The position numbers were made by a program, and so were the translations under genes. Positions 26,820 to 35,464 of a stretch of DNA of 64,000 nucleotides are shown piece by piece (position 1 is the stretch's first letter; each line of letters begins with the position of its first letter). Below the pieces are notes generated by a model. That model saw only the letters and a program-made list of their open reading frames with translations. It ran no database searches and was not told where the DNA came from. The DNA comes from Oligella sp050920755 (GTDB lineage Bacteria > Pseudomonadota > Gammaproteobacteria > Burkholderiales > Burkholderiaceae_B). The stretch covers positions 186,001-250,000 of the forward strand of contig NZ_CP158480.1 of NCBI RefSeq assembly GCF_050920755.1, read 5' to 3'.

Positions 26820-27545
26820 TTATAGTCCCAGATAAGCTTTTTTGATCATTGGATGACCAATTAAATCTTGTGAATTACCGCTTAGAACTAATTTTCCATT
26901 TTCAAGAACATAGGTTCTATGACTCACTTGTAAAACTTGTTTTATGTTTTGTTCAACCAAAAGTACTGAAAAACCCATGTCCGCAAGTTTTCTTATTGCA
27001 ACCATCATTTGCTTCACATACAGAGGGGACAAACCTAAGCTAGGCTCGTCCATTATTAGCAGTTCAGGTTCGAGCATTAAAGCACGACTGATCGCAACCA
27101 TTTGTTGTTGCCCACCAGAAAGTGCGCCAGCTGAGTGGTTTTCGAGTTTTTCTAAATCTGGGAAAATATTCATAACTTTGGCGTAATTTTCGCGACGTTT
27201 GGCTCGTACCCTTGGTAAATATGAGCCAAGTAAAATATTTTCTTTAACACTTAAGTTTGTAAATAATTGTCTTCCCATGGGGACATGTGCTAATTTGCGT
27301 TCTGCAAGTTGGTGTGGTTCATATCCTAGAATAGATTCGCCTTGAAAATAAATTTCCCCCTTCCAAGGTTTGATCATTCCAGAAATTGCCCTTAACATTG
27401 TGGACTTACCACTGCCATTGCCTCCAACAAGACCAACAAGTTCACCTTTTTTGACATCAAGAGAAACATTAAATACAACTTGAAGAGTTCCATAACCAAG
27501 ATCAACGTGTTCTACGCTTAATACTATTTCGTTGTCAGTCTTCAT
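26820..27545 (-). CDS. livF: Branched-chain amino acid/amide ABC transporter ATPase LivF
   Basis: 241 residues. Walker A is GGNGSGKSTM, the signature LSGGQQQMVAISRAL, Walker B LLIMDEPSLGL. LivF-type features are the short C-terminus and HVPMGRQLFTNLSVKENI. The ATG at 27545 overlaps the TGA of livG (TGATG), giving coupled translation; an upstream TTG at 27548 is less likely. With LivG it energises the LivHM permease. Confidence 0.9.
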   Translation of the reverse strand: MKTDNEIVLSVEHVDLGYGTLQVVFNVSLDVKKGELVGLVGGNGSGKSTMLRAISGMIKPWKGEIYFQGESILGYEPHQLAERKLAHVPMGRQLFTNLSVKENILLGSYLPRVRAKRRENYAKVMNIFPDLEKLENHSAGALSGGQQQMVAISRALMLEPELLIMDEPSLGLSPLYVKQMMVAIRKLADMGFSVLLVEQNIKQVLQVSHRTYVLENGKLVLSGNSQDLIGHPMIKKAYLGL

Positions 27546-28261
27546 CAATCTGTTCCTAAATAAGCTTCAATAACTGTTTGGTCATTAATTACATCCAAGG
27601 CTTTCCCTTCAGCAATTTGTTTCCCATTAGCCAGTACAATGACGTGATCGCATAATTCAATAATGGCCTCCATTATGTGCTCAACCATGATGATAGAAAT
27701 CCCTGTTTCTGTTAATTCACGAATGAGCATAACCATCTCTTTTAGTGCAGGAGGATTTAGGCCAGCCATAATTTCATCTAAAAATAGTATTTTTGGCTCT
27801 AGTGCTAATGCTTTAGCTAACTCAAGTCGTCTTAACCTAGCTAAGTTAAGATCAATGGCGAGTTGATTTGCTCTATCAGACATACCAACTTGTTCTAAAG
27901 CTTTTAATGCTATTTTTTCTGCGTCTGACCGTTTGTCGTGTTTTAAAAATGCAGCTACTAAAACGTTTTCCAAAACGGTCAGCTCCTCATATGGCTGTTC
28001 AGTTTGGAAAGTTCTCGCCATGCCTAATCTTGTTCTTATGTAGGGTGCCAGAGATGTTATGTCATTGTCGTTAAAGATGACTTGACCCTCGTATATCGGC
28101 GCAAAACCTGTAATTGCATTAAACAGTGTTGATTTGCCAGCACCGTTTGGACCTATTAAACCTAGAATTTGACCTTGATTTAAAGAAAGTGAAACATTAT
28201 CTACTGCAACAAGCCCACCGAATTTAACAGTAATGTTATTTGCGTTCAGTACTTTTTGCAT
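27545..28261 (-). CDS. livG: Branched-chain amino acid/amide ABC transporter ATPase LivG
   Basis: 238 residues. Walker A GPNGAGKSTLFNAITG, RTFQTEQPYEELTVLENV, and Walker B ILFLDEIMAGLNP with the extended C-terminal helix domain of the LivG type. The signature motif is unusual: LNLARLRRLELAKAL where LSxGQ(Q/R)R is usual, so the Q-loop/signature region deserves a check. Start ATG 28261 is chosen for its strong AGGAGG; it overlaps the end of livM by 26 bp. Confidence 0.88.
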   Translation of the reverse strand: MQKVLNANNITVKFGGLVAVDNVSLSLNQGQILGLIGPNGAGKSTLFNAITGFAPIYEGQVIFNDNDITSLAPYIRTRLGMARTFQTEQPYEELTVLENVLVAAFLKHDKRSDAEKIALKALEQVGMSDRANQLAIDLNLARLRRLELAKALALEPKILFLDEIMAGLNPPALKEMVMLIRELTETGISIIMVEHIMEAIIELCDHVIVLANGKQIAEGKALDVINDQTVIEAYLGTD

Positions 28262-29195
28262 ATTTCCTCCTGATTGTTCTTTGAATAAGTTCTCCAACGA
28301 TGCCTTTAGGCATTAATAAAATGATGAATAAAATTAAGATTCCGTATACCAACATATTTGCTTGTGCAAAAATAGTACGGAATAGTTCACCAGATATCAC
28401 AAGAAGAAAAGCACCTACAGCAGGACCCCAAATAGTGCCTCTGCCACCAATAATTACGGTTAAGGCGATTTGTATTGATAAAAGCAAATTAAAGATTATG
28501 TGGGGTTCAATAAAAGATAAGTATATTCCATAAATAGCTCCGCCAAGAGAAGTTAAAATACCTGAAATCACAAAGGCTTTTAGTTTTATAGCTGTAGGAT
28601 TGATGCCGGCTGCCATCGCGGCTTCTTCATTGTCTCTAACCGCTCTAAGTTGAAAGCCGAGTTTAGTTTTCGAGATAAAAATAGTAATGGTAATTGTCAA
28701 TATTGCGTAAGCTAATGCTAAATAATATTGAGTGGAAGTTTCAAATAGATCAAGGCCAAAAGGTTGAGGTAATGTATCAATGAAAACACCTGATGCCCCA
28801 CCGGTTAACCATGATTCATTAATAACAAATAACCGAACCATTTCGGCTATTGCAATTGTCGATAAAGAAAAATAAGGCCCATATAAACGGAAAGTTAACT
28901 TTCCCCATAAGTAGGCTATGATGCCGGCCATTGAGAAAAGCAATAGTAAGAGTAACCACCAAGGAATTTCAGGAAAGTACACGGTTCCCAGAGCGACAAA
29001 GTAGGCTCCTAATCCGACGAAACTTGCGTGCCCTAAACTAAGTTGTCCGGCCCAACCACCTAAAATGTTCCAAGAGCTTGCCCAGCCAGTAAATAACATA
29101 GCGGTGATTCCAACGGTTAAATATGTTGGTAATAGGACAGGATAAATACTAGCGACAATGGCCAAAATAATTAAGATTGCGATATGTTTATTCAT
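28236..29195 (-). CDS. livM: Branched-chain amino acid/amide ABC transporter permease LivM
   Basis: 319 residues, about nine membrane helices. NILGGWAGQLSLGHASFVGLGAYFVAL and RAVRDNEEAAMAAGIN (the ATPase-contacting EAA-like loop) are diagnostic of LivM. The start overlaps livH by 4 bp (ATGA). It forms the membrane channel with LivH. Confidence 0.9.
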   Translation of the reverse strand: MNKHIAILIILAIVASIYPVLLPTYLTVGITAMLFTGWASSWNILGGWAGQLSLGHASFVGLGAYFVALGTVYFPEIPWWLLLLLLFSMAGIIAYLWGKLTFRLYGPYFSLSTIAIAEMVRLFVINESWLTGGASGVFIDTLPQPFGLDLFETSTQYYLALAYAILTITITIFISKTKLGFQLRAVRDNEEAAMAAGINPTAIKLKAFVISGILTSLGGAIYGIYLSFIEPHIIFNLLLSIQIALTVIIGGRGTIWGPAVGAFLLVISGELFRTIFAQANMLVYGILILFIILLMPKGIVGELIQRTIRRKYAKSTERK

Positions 29196-30076
29196 ACTCT
29201 TTTCACCGATTTGCCAAATAGACCTTCAGGCTTAATTAATAAAATTACTAAAAAAATTATGAGTCCATATGCGTCTCGGTAGGCTGAGTCAAGGTAAGAA
29301 GCCCCCATGATTTCAACAACGCCCAAAATAAGTCCACCAGCAATAGCAGCGCTTATATTTCCAAGACCTCCTAGAACAGTGACAACAAATGCTTTAAGTG
29401 TAAAAGTAGCGCTGGTGACGACAGGTGATGCGAAAAGTAAAGGTATTAGACTCACCCCAGCTGTTACTGCTAAAGCCATCCCAAGGCCAAAAACAAGGGC
29501 TTGAATTTGTTTTGTATTAATACCAACTAATTCAGCGCCAAGTCGATTCTCGGACACTGCTTTAATGGCTTTACCTACTTCCGTTTTATTTAACAAGAGA
29601 TATAAAGCAAGTATCATTGCAGCCGTTGCGAGGCCAGCAAATAATAAAACTAGTGAAACTCTTACATTTACAATCTGAATTGTGCTAGAAGAGTAAGAAG
29701 TATTTATCGATTGAGGCTCGCCCCCAAAGACTAAAAGTAATAGGTTTGCTATAACTAACGATACTCCTAGCGTTGCTAACATCATAGTCTCGGGTTGAGC
29801 ATCTATTATTTTTGAAAGGATTAAGCGTTGAATAAGTGCGCCAACAATAAAACCTAGTGGGATGGCAAATACAAGTGTTAAGTAAGGATCAATTCCTAAA
29901 ATATTATTGAGGAGAACCGCGAAATACATGCCTAGCACGACAAAATCGCCATGTGCAAAGTTGATAGTTCTCATGACACCAAAGACTAGTGTTAATCCAA
30001 CCCCAACAAGTGCATATACTGCGCCGATTAAGATGCCGTTGGAAAGGTTTTGAAGAAAAGAGACTAAATCAATCAT
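29192..30076 (-). CDS. livH: Branched-chain amino acid/amide ABC transporter permease LivH
   Basis: 294 residues, about eight helices. The N-terminal LSNGILIGAVYALVGVGLTLVFGVMRTINFAHGDFVVLGMY is highly typical, as is AVSENRLGAELVGIN. Separated from livK by ~97 bp that include a strong hairpin (30123-30159), so it may be expressed at a lower level than livK from the same promoter. Confidence 0.9.
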   Translation of the reverse strand: MIDLVSFLQNLSNGILIGAVYALVGVGLTLVFGVMRTINFAHGDFVVLGMYFAVLLNNILGIDPYLTLVFAIPLGFIVGALIQRLILSKIIDAQPETMMLATLGVSLVIANLLLLVFGGEPQSINTSYSSSTIQIVNVRVSLVLLFAGLATAAMILALYLLLNKTEVGKAIKAVSENRLGAELVGINTKQIQALVFGLGMALAVTAGVSLIPLLFASPVVTSATFTLKAFVVTVLGGLGNISAAIAGGLILGVVEIMGASYLDSAYRDAYGLIIFLVILLIKPEGLFGKSVKRV

Positions 30077-30122
30077 TGAAGGACTTCCATTGTCTGTTTC
30101 TGTGAGGCTAATGAGTATAAAA

Positions 30123-30159
30123 GAGCGTCTTTTAAATTAATTTTTAGAAAGACGCTCTA
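30123..30159 (-). terminator. Hairpin between livK and livH
   Basis: AGAGCGTCTTT and AAAGACGCTCT form an 11-bp stem around a 15-base loop. On the minus strand it is followed by TTTA. It lies just after the livK stop and ahead of livH. It probably acts as a partial terminator or as a 3'-end stabiliser that lets the binding protein be made in excess over the permease. Confidence 0.7.
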
Positions 30160-30172
30160 TAAGTATTAGCTA

Positions 30173-31360
30173 TTAATTTGAGTTAGAAAACTTTGCTTCT
30201 TTGGCAGAAATTTCCTTAGGAAATACTGTGACATGTTTACCATTTTGAATTTGAATAATTAGGCTTTTTATAGGATTTTGACCTTTGAAACCATCAAAAT
30301 CCTCAAAAGTCACATTGGTTACAGCAGTTTTTAGATTAGTGTTTTTTAAAGCTTTTTTGACATCTTCTCGGTCGAAAGACTCTGCCCGAGATAGAGCATC
30401 CGCCGCAATTTTTAGTGCCAAATATCCTTCCGCCTCATAAAAAGAAGGTTCATCTTTAGACTTATCTTTAAGTTTTTTATAAAGTTCTGAAGTGCCTTCG
30501 TATTGCACATCTGGACTCCAAGTAACAGTCGAAACGATGTTTTCAGCAGCAGATCCTACTTGATCGATAAAACTTTGCATTGATGAGCCGGTGTCTATGG
30601 CAATAACTTTAGCCCCTAATCCTGTTTCAATGATTTGACGTGCAATTGCTATACCGTCATCTGCATAAGAACCGGTCAGTAGAATATCTACTTTTTCACT
30701 TCTGAATTTGTTTAATATAGGTCTAAAGTCTGTCGCGCCTTGATCATAAGATTGACGACCAATAATCTCATATCCTCTTTCTTTAGCTAGTTTTTCGGCA
30801 GCTACACTAACCGAGGTTGGCCAAGCCCCATTGCCGTGCATTATCGCAAGTTTTTTTAGAGATGGATCTTTTTTCCTCATTTCATCGAAGTAGTCAATAT
30901 ATGTTTTGGCTACAATTGTGGAGTTATGTTTTGCCCTGAAGATCCATTCAGAACCTGGTTTAGTAATAGAGTCATCTGCACTACCTAAAACAATAAATGG
31001 GATTTTTTGTCGAGTTGCTGTTTTGGAAAGGGGGCCAGTTATTCCGGACGCATATGATCCAATAACAATAGGTACTTTTTGTCGGTTTAATCCTTCAAGT
31101 GCAGATAATGCACTTTGTGCATCAGATCTGTCGTCATTTTTGATTAATTCGATAGTTTGGCCGTTAATGCCTCCTGCTGCATTAATCTCTTCTAAGGCCA
31201 CCTCGAGTCCGGTGTTATATCGTTGTCCAAATGCAGCAAAGTTTCCAGATAAACTGTTAATTACACCAATTTTTACCTGAGCTAGTGCTGGGAGTGTAAT
31301 AGCAGTGGCTACCGCTGTTAGTAAGATTTTAGAGGAAGTTTTTTTTAGATAGTGTTTCAT
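30173..31360 (-). CDS. livK: Periplasmic substrate-binding protein LivK-like
   Basis: 395 residues. Signal peptide: Lys-rich start, hydrophobic ILLTAVATAITLPALA, cleavage about residue 27. The mature part begins QVKIGVINSLSGNFAAFGQRYNTGLEVALEEIN, the hallmark of type I amino-acid/amide-binding proteins (Peripla_BP_6). It captures the solute in the periplasm for LivHMGF. ACAGGAGACAATCTTT precedes the ATG. It is divergent from the IclR regulator gene, whose product is the natural candidate to control it. The ligand is unknown; amide or urea-like compounds fit the neighbouring amidases. Confidence 0.87.
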   Translation of the reverse strand: MKHYLKKTSSKILLTAVATAITLPALAQVKIGVINSLSGNFAAFGQRYNTGLEVALEEINAAGGINGQTIELIKNDDRSDAQSALSALEGLNRQKVPIVIGSYASGITGPLSKTATRQKIPFIVLGSADDSITKPGSEWIFRAKHNSTIVAKTYIDYFDEMRKKDPSLKKLAIMHGNGAWPTSVSVAAEKLAKERGYEIIGRQSYDQGATDFRPILNKFRSEKVDILLTGSYADDGIAIARQIIETGLGAKVIAIDTGSSMQSFIDQVGSAAENIVSTVTWSPDVQYEGTSELYKKLKDKSKDEPSFYEAEGYLALKIAADALSRAESFDREDVKKALKNTNLKTAVTNVTFEDFDGFKGQNPIKSLIIQIQNGKHVTVFPKEISAKEAKFSNSN

Positions 31361-31395
31361 AAAGATTGTCTCCTGTAGATACAGATATTATCAGT

Positions 31396-31407
31396 AGAGT
31401 GCACTCT
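31396..31407. promoter_or_regulatory. 12-bp perfect palindrome, candidate IclR-type operator
   Basis: AGAGTGCACTCT lies in the ~186-bp gap between livK and the regulator gene, about 36 bp upstream of livK. A perfect palindrome here is a reasonable binding site for the neighbouring regulator. A TATAAT at about 31499 may be the -10 of the regulator gene. Binding is inferred only. Confidence 0.4.
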
Positions 31408-31546
31408 GTTTTTAAATGATTTATTTTTAGATGCCTAGTGCAAATATTTAGCATCAATTTATAGTAAGCTAGTTTTATGGTAAATAATAGCTATATTTAT
31501 ATAATATTGGCACATGGGTTCCATCAGATGGAATAAGGGGTTTAGG

Positions 31547-32305
31547 ATGGCTTCAATTGTAAACTCATTAGCTCGTGGTCTTGATATCCTGAGATGCTTT
31601 TCAGCAGTAGAACCAACTTTATCGAATAGCGAAATAGCAGCCTATACTAGGTTGCCACGTTCAACGGTATCTAGGCTTACAAATACATTGTTATCTTTGG
31701 GATATTTAAGGTTTAATGAAGAAACGAAACGTTATCAGGTTGGAGCAGCAGTTTTAGGACTAGGTTATGCCGCATTGGCGAATTTAAGGATTATTGATGT
31801 TGCTCGACCACACATGCAGACCTTTGCCGATTCGACTAAGACTTTAGTCTCATTGGCAACTCGTGATAGGTTGTCAATGATGTATCTCGAATCTTGCTCT
31901 AGTGATAGTAGCTTAACCTTCAAAATGGGGAGAGGTATAAATATGCCTATGTTAAGTACTTCCATTGGTAGAGCATTTTTAGCTACTGTATCTGACAGTG
32001 AAAGAACTTACCTTATAGAAAAACTCTTAGAAAAAGAGAGTGAAGATAATAATTATAAAATTATGGAGAAGTTGCAAGAGGAGTTTGATGTTTATAAAAA
32101 AAGGGGTTACTGCAGATCAATGGGGGATTGGAAACCAGGGGTTAATGCTATAGCAACGCAGGTCACTATGAAAGGTCTTGATTCAGATTTGGTTATGCTT
32201 TCTATAAGTGGTCCAGCTTTTATGGTGTCCGAGGATTTGTTAGAGAATAAATTGTCCTCCAAATTATTGTCATTGTCGGAGCATATTGCCCGCCAGTTCG
32301 AATAG
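31547..32305 (+). CDS. IclR-family transcriptional regulator
   Basis: 252 residues. The N-terminal winged HTH includes SLARGLDILRCFSAVEPTLSNSEIAAYTRLPRSTVSRLTNTLLSLGYL; the C-terminal effector domain carries IGRAFLA and the final GPAFMVSEDLLENKLSSKLLSL. ATG 31547 is preceded by AAGGGG and fits other family members; an in-frame ATG at 31514 has no ribosome site. It lies between two divergent operons (Liv plus amidase; amidase plus TRAP) and probably controls both. Confidence 0.87.
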   Translation: MASIVNSLARGLDILRCFSAVEPTLSNSEIAAYTRLPRSTVSRLTNTLLSLGYLRFNEETKRYQVGAAVLGLGYAALANLRIIDVARPHMQTFADSTKTLVSLATRDRLSMMYLESCSSDSSLTFKMGRGINMPMLSTSIGRAFLATVSDSERTYLIEKLLEKESEDNNYKIMEKLQEEFDVYKKRGYCRSMGDWKPGVNAIATQVTMKGLDSDLVMLSISGPAFMVSEDLLENKLSSKLLSLSEHIARQFE

Positions 32306-32510
32306 ATAGGAAAATCAAAAATAAATGTAAGCCGTATGTATTCATTAGTGGCTTTTATTGTGATAGAGTTCTTTAATGAAAGCAAGGAAAAATACCATTG
32401 TTTAGATTTGAACAAATGATAACCAATATTGAGAGATTTTTAATTAAAGTTAGACTTACCAATATTTAAGCTGTTTGATTCCAAAAATAAGAACCTGAAA
32501 AGGAGACTAT

Positions 32511-33902
32511 ATGTTATTGAAAGACTTAACCATAAAGGAGATTGCACGTCAATTAAGAAATGGTGATGTAACAGCCACATCTTTAGTTGAGTCATGTCAA
32601 ATTGCTTATGAGCAAACAGAGTCCAAGCTGAATGCATATAAGACATGGTCTGGTGATAATGCAAAACATGTTGCTTCATCAATTGACTCTTTAATTTCTG
32701 CGGGATATGATTTTGGACCTTTAATGGGAATCCCTGTTTCTGTTAAAGATCTGTTCGCAGTTCCCAAAATGCCAACTTTTGCGGGATCAAAGCGAGATCT
32801 TGGGCCAAGATGGCAGGTTCCGGGTACTTTAATTAACAGTTTAACGAAGCAAGGTGCTACCATTATTGGTAAAACGCACACAGTTGAGTTTGCTTTCGGT
32901 GGTGTTGGTATTAATGAGCATTGGGGAACACCACGTAATCCTTGGGATAGTAAAGAGCATCGTATACCAGGTGGTTCAAGTTCAGGAGCAGGTGTATCTT
33001 TGTGTCAAGGTACTGCGCTACTGGCTTTAGGAACGGATACTGCTGGATCTGTCCGTATACCTGCTTCATTTACCGGTACGGTAGGTTTAAAAACGACGAT
33101 TGGTCTATGGCCCCGTGATCAAGTTGTGCCTTTATCTAAAACGTTAGACACTCCTGGGCTTTTAGCTCGTTCTGTTGAAGATGTTGCTTTTGCTTTTGAT
33201 GCTATTGAAAATTCCTTACGTGGCAACTCAAAAAAAGTGAACAAATTGCATAGTCTTGGGGGGCTTCGAGTCGGTGTTCCAGAGCATTTCTTTTGGGATG
33301 ATATCGAAAGCGATATCGCTGACGTTGTACACCAAGCGATGAGAAGCTTAGAAGCTGATGGAGCCATACTGGTACCTATTAAAATCCCAAACTGTGCTGA
33401 GGTTTATAAAGTATTCCAGATGGGGGGACTTGGAGCTCCTGAATTAAGTTCTTTTTTAAAAATGGAACTACCGGAAGCCATTGATCATTTAGGATCCTTG
33501 GTTAAGGTAAGGATAGAAGGTTCTGAAATCTTGTCTTCACTAGAGTATTTAAGTCGAAAGTCTTTAATTGAGCGTTCAGCGGCATCGGCTAAGTTGGTTT
33601 TTGAGTCAGTTGATATCTGGCTGCATCCAACATTGGTTAACACTGCCGCAATTGTTGATGAAGTCGTTGATATCGAAGCTTATCGAAAAGTTAATATGTT
33701 AGTTTTACGTAATACCTCTATAGCTAATCTTATGGATTTGTGTGCGCTCAGCTTACCTGTTGGATTAGATGTACATGGTATACCGATTGGACTTCAGCTC
33801 ACAGCAGGAGCTCTGCAAGAGAGGAAGCTTTTAGCCATTGCCTTGAGAGTTGAGGAGATTATAGGTAAGGCTAAAGAAATCTTAGGTAATTTACCTAAAT
33901 AG
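32511..33902 (+). CDS. Amidase-signature family hydrolase (second copy)
   Basis: 463 residues. Ser-cisSer-Lys features: IPVSVKDLFAV holds Lys near residue 79; PGGSSSGAGVSLCQGTALLALGTDTAGSVRIPA holds the Ser loop and nucleophile. It differs clearly from the amidase at 25400-26800, so the two are paralogues with different substrates, not a recent duplication. AAGGAG precedes the ATG. A TRAP transporter starts 30 bp downstream, suggesting that a carboxylated amide is imported by the TRAP system and cleaved here. Confidence 0.83.
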   Translation: MLLKDLTIKEIARQLRNGDVTATSLVESCQIAYEQTESKLNAYKTWSGDNAKHVASSIDSLISAGYDFGPLMGIPVSVKDLFAVPKMPTFAGSKRDLGPRWQVPGTLINSLTKQGATIIGKTHTVEFAFGGVGINEHWGTPRNPWDSKEHRIPGGSSSGAGVSLCQGTALLALGTDTAGSVRIPASFTGTVGLKTTIGLWPRDQVVPLSKTLDTPGLLARSVEDVAFAFDAIENSLRGNSKKVNKLHSLGGLRVGVPEHFFWDDIESDIADVVHQAMRSLEADGAILVPIKIPNCAEVYKVFQMGGLGAPELSSFLKMELPEAIDHLGSLVKVRIEGSEILSSLEYLSRKSLIERSAASAKLVFESVDIWLHPTLVNTAAIVDEVVDIEAYRKVNMLVLRNTSIANLMDLCALSLPVGLDVHGIPIGLQLTAGALQERKLLAIALRVEEIIGKAKEILGNLPK

Positions 33903-33931
33903 CTTTTTTTAATTATAGAGGGTATTTAATT

Positions 33932-34927
33932 ATGAACAAAATTAAACAATTTACTTTAACTGGTATTAGCAGTTTGGTATTGGGGCTTTCTAGTGCTTAT
34001 GCCGCAGATTTTAATTTTACTTTTGCACATGTTTTGGTTGAGAGTACGCCAAATGCACGTGCAGCTGAAAAGTTTAAAGAAGAAGTGGAAAAAAATTCTG
34101 ATGGCCGTATAGCAATTAATATTCGTCCGGCTGCTCAATTAGGTGGTGATGTAGAAATTATTGAGCAGACTCAAATGAATTTAGTTCAAATTGCTATTCC
34201 TCCTACCGGAAATTTGGCTAATTTTGATCCTAAAATGTACCTTTTTGATTTGCCTTTTATAATGCCAGGCGAAGAAGCAATGAGACGCGTTCTCGATGGT
34301 CCAGTAGGTCGTGAGGTTTTAGATGGCCTAGAAAAGAGTAACTTGAAGGGTATTAACTATTGGGGCGCCGGTTTCCGTAATATGACCAATAATGTTCGTC
34401 CAATCACTAAACCAGATGATCTGAAGAATATTAAGATGCGTGTTCTTCAGGCTCCGACTGTAATGGCCATGTACCGGACATTTGGTGCTAATCCTACTGC
34501 TATGGCATTTACTGAGGTTTATAACGGTTTACAACAAGGGGTTATTGAGGGTCAAGAAAATCCCTTAGCTAATATTGACTCTATGAAGTTCTATGAAGTT
34601 CAAAAGTACATGACTTTGACCCATCATACTTATCATACATATGCAGCGGTAATGAACAAATCAGCTTGGGATTCATTGCCTGATGATTTGAAAACCGTAG
34701 TTTCAGAGGCTTTTGATGTGAGTCGTGACTATGCTCGTGAACTAACCTTTGAATATGAAAAGGAGGTTCTAGATCGTATTAAAAATAATCTTGAGATTAT
34801 TGAGTTGACAGAGGAGGGACGTGAAGCATTTATTGAAAAATCTAAACCTCTTTATAAGCAGTTCGAAAAACAGTTGACACCTGAATTGATTGCGAAAGCT
34901 CAAGCCGCAGCCAGAGGTGAGGACTAA
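33932..34927 (+). CDS. dctP: TRAP transporter periplasmic binding protein DctP
   Basis: 331 residues with a signal peptide (KQFTLTGISSLVLGLSSAYA, cleavage near residue 25). The mature protein has FTFAHVLVESTPNARAAEKFKEEVEKNSDGRI and the YNGLQQGVIEGQENPLANI segment with the family's substrate-binding region (MRVLQAPT...Arg for the carboxylate). It delivers an organic acid to DctQM. It sits between the amidase and dctQ. Confidence 0.9.
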   Translation: MNKIKQFTLTGISSLVLGLSSAYAADFNFTFAHVLVESTPNARAAEKFKEEVEKNSDGRIAINIRPAAQLGGDVEIIEQTQMNLVQIAIPPTGNLANFDPKMYLFDLPFIMPGEEAMRRVLDGPVGREVLDGLEKSNLKGINYWGAGFRNMTNNVRPITKPDDLKNIKMRVLQAPTVMAMYRTFGANPTAMAFTEVYNGLQQGVIEGQENPLANIDSMKFYEVQKYMTLTHHTYHTYAAVMNKSAWDSLPDDLKTVVSEAFDVSRDYARELTFEYEKEVLDRIKNNLEIIELTEEGREAFIEKSKPLYKQFEKQLTPELIAKAQAAARGED

Positions 34928-34936
34928 GGTTTTATT

Positions 34937-35455
34937 ATGATTAATACAATCAATCGTGTTATTGATTGGATTGAGAATGTGGCGATGACCATTTTAATGT
35001 TTGTCGCCACAATAGTTGCTATAGTCCAAGTCATTGCGCGCTATGTTTTTAGTAATTCATTATATTGGTCTGAAGAGACTATTCTTTATGCCTTAATTGT
35101 CATGAGTTTTATTACGGCAAGTATGGGTGTTCGATATGGTGTTCATATTTCAGTTGAGTTTTTACAAGCATTTTTAGGACCTAAATTAACACGTTTTTTT
35201 AGATTTATTGCTTCTTTGCTCGGTGTCATTTTTGCTGTAACCCTCATTTATTATGGATGGAGACTTTTTGTAAATACTAATAATATGGGGCAATTGTCGC
35301 CGGCGATGCAGATACCAGTAGCCTATGTCTACTTAATAATTCCCGTCTCCGGGATATTTATGCTTTTCAGATATCTAGGATTGTTTCAGTCTATTGTTCT
35401 TAATAAAGAAGAACAACAACAAGAAGACGGGGACAAAGAGTTAATAGTAACTTAA
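34937..35455 (+). CDS. dctQ: TRAP transporter small permease DctQ
   Basis: 172 residues with four predicted helices: MTILMFVATIVAIVQVIARYVF, ILYALIVMSFITASMGV, FIASLLGVIFAVTLIYYGW and YVYLIIPVSGIFMLFRYL. SLYWSEETI and MGVRYGVHISVEFL match DctQ. Located 9 bp after dctP and 9 bp before dctM. Confidence 0.9.
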   Translation: MINTINRVIDWIENVAMTILMFVATIVAIVQVIARYVFSNSLYWSEETILYALIVMSFITASMGVRYGVHISVEFLQAFLGPKLTRFFRFIASLLGVIFAVTLIYYGWRLFVNTNNMGQLSPAMQIPVAYVYLIIPVSGIFMLFRYLGLFQSIVLNKEEQQQEDGDKELIVT

Positions 35456-35464
35456 AGGTTTTGT

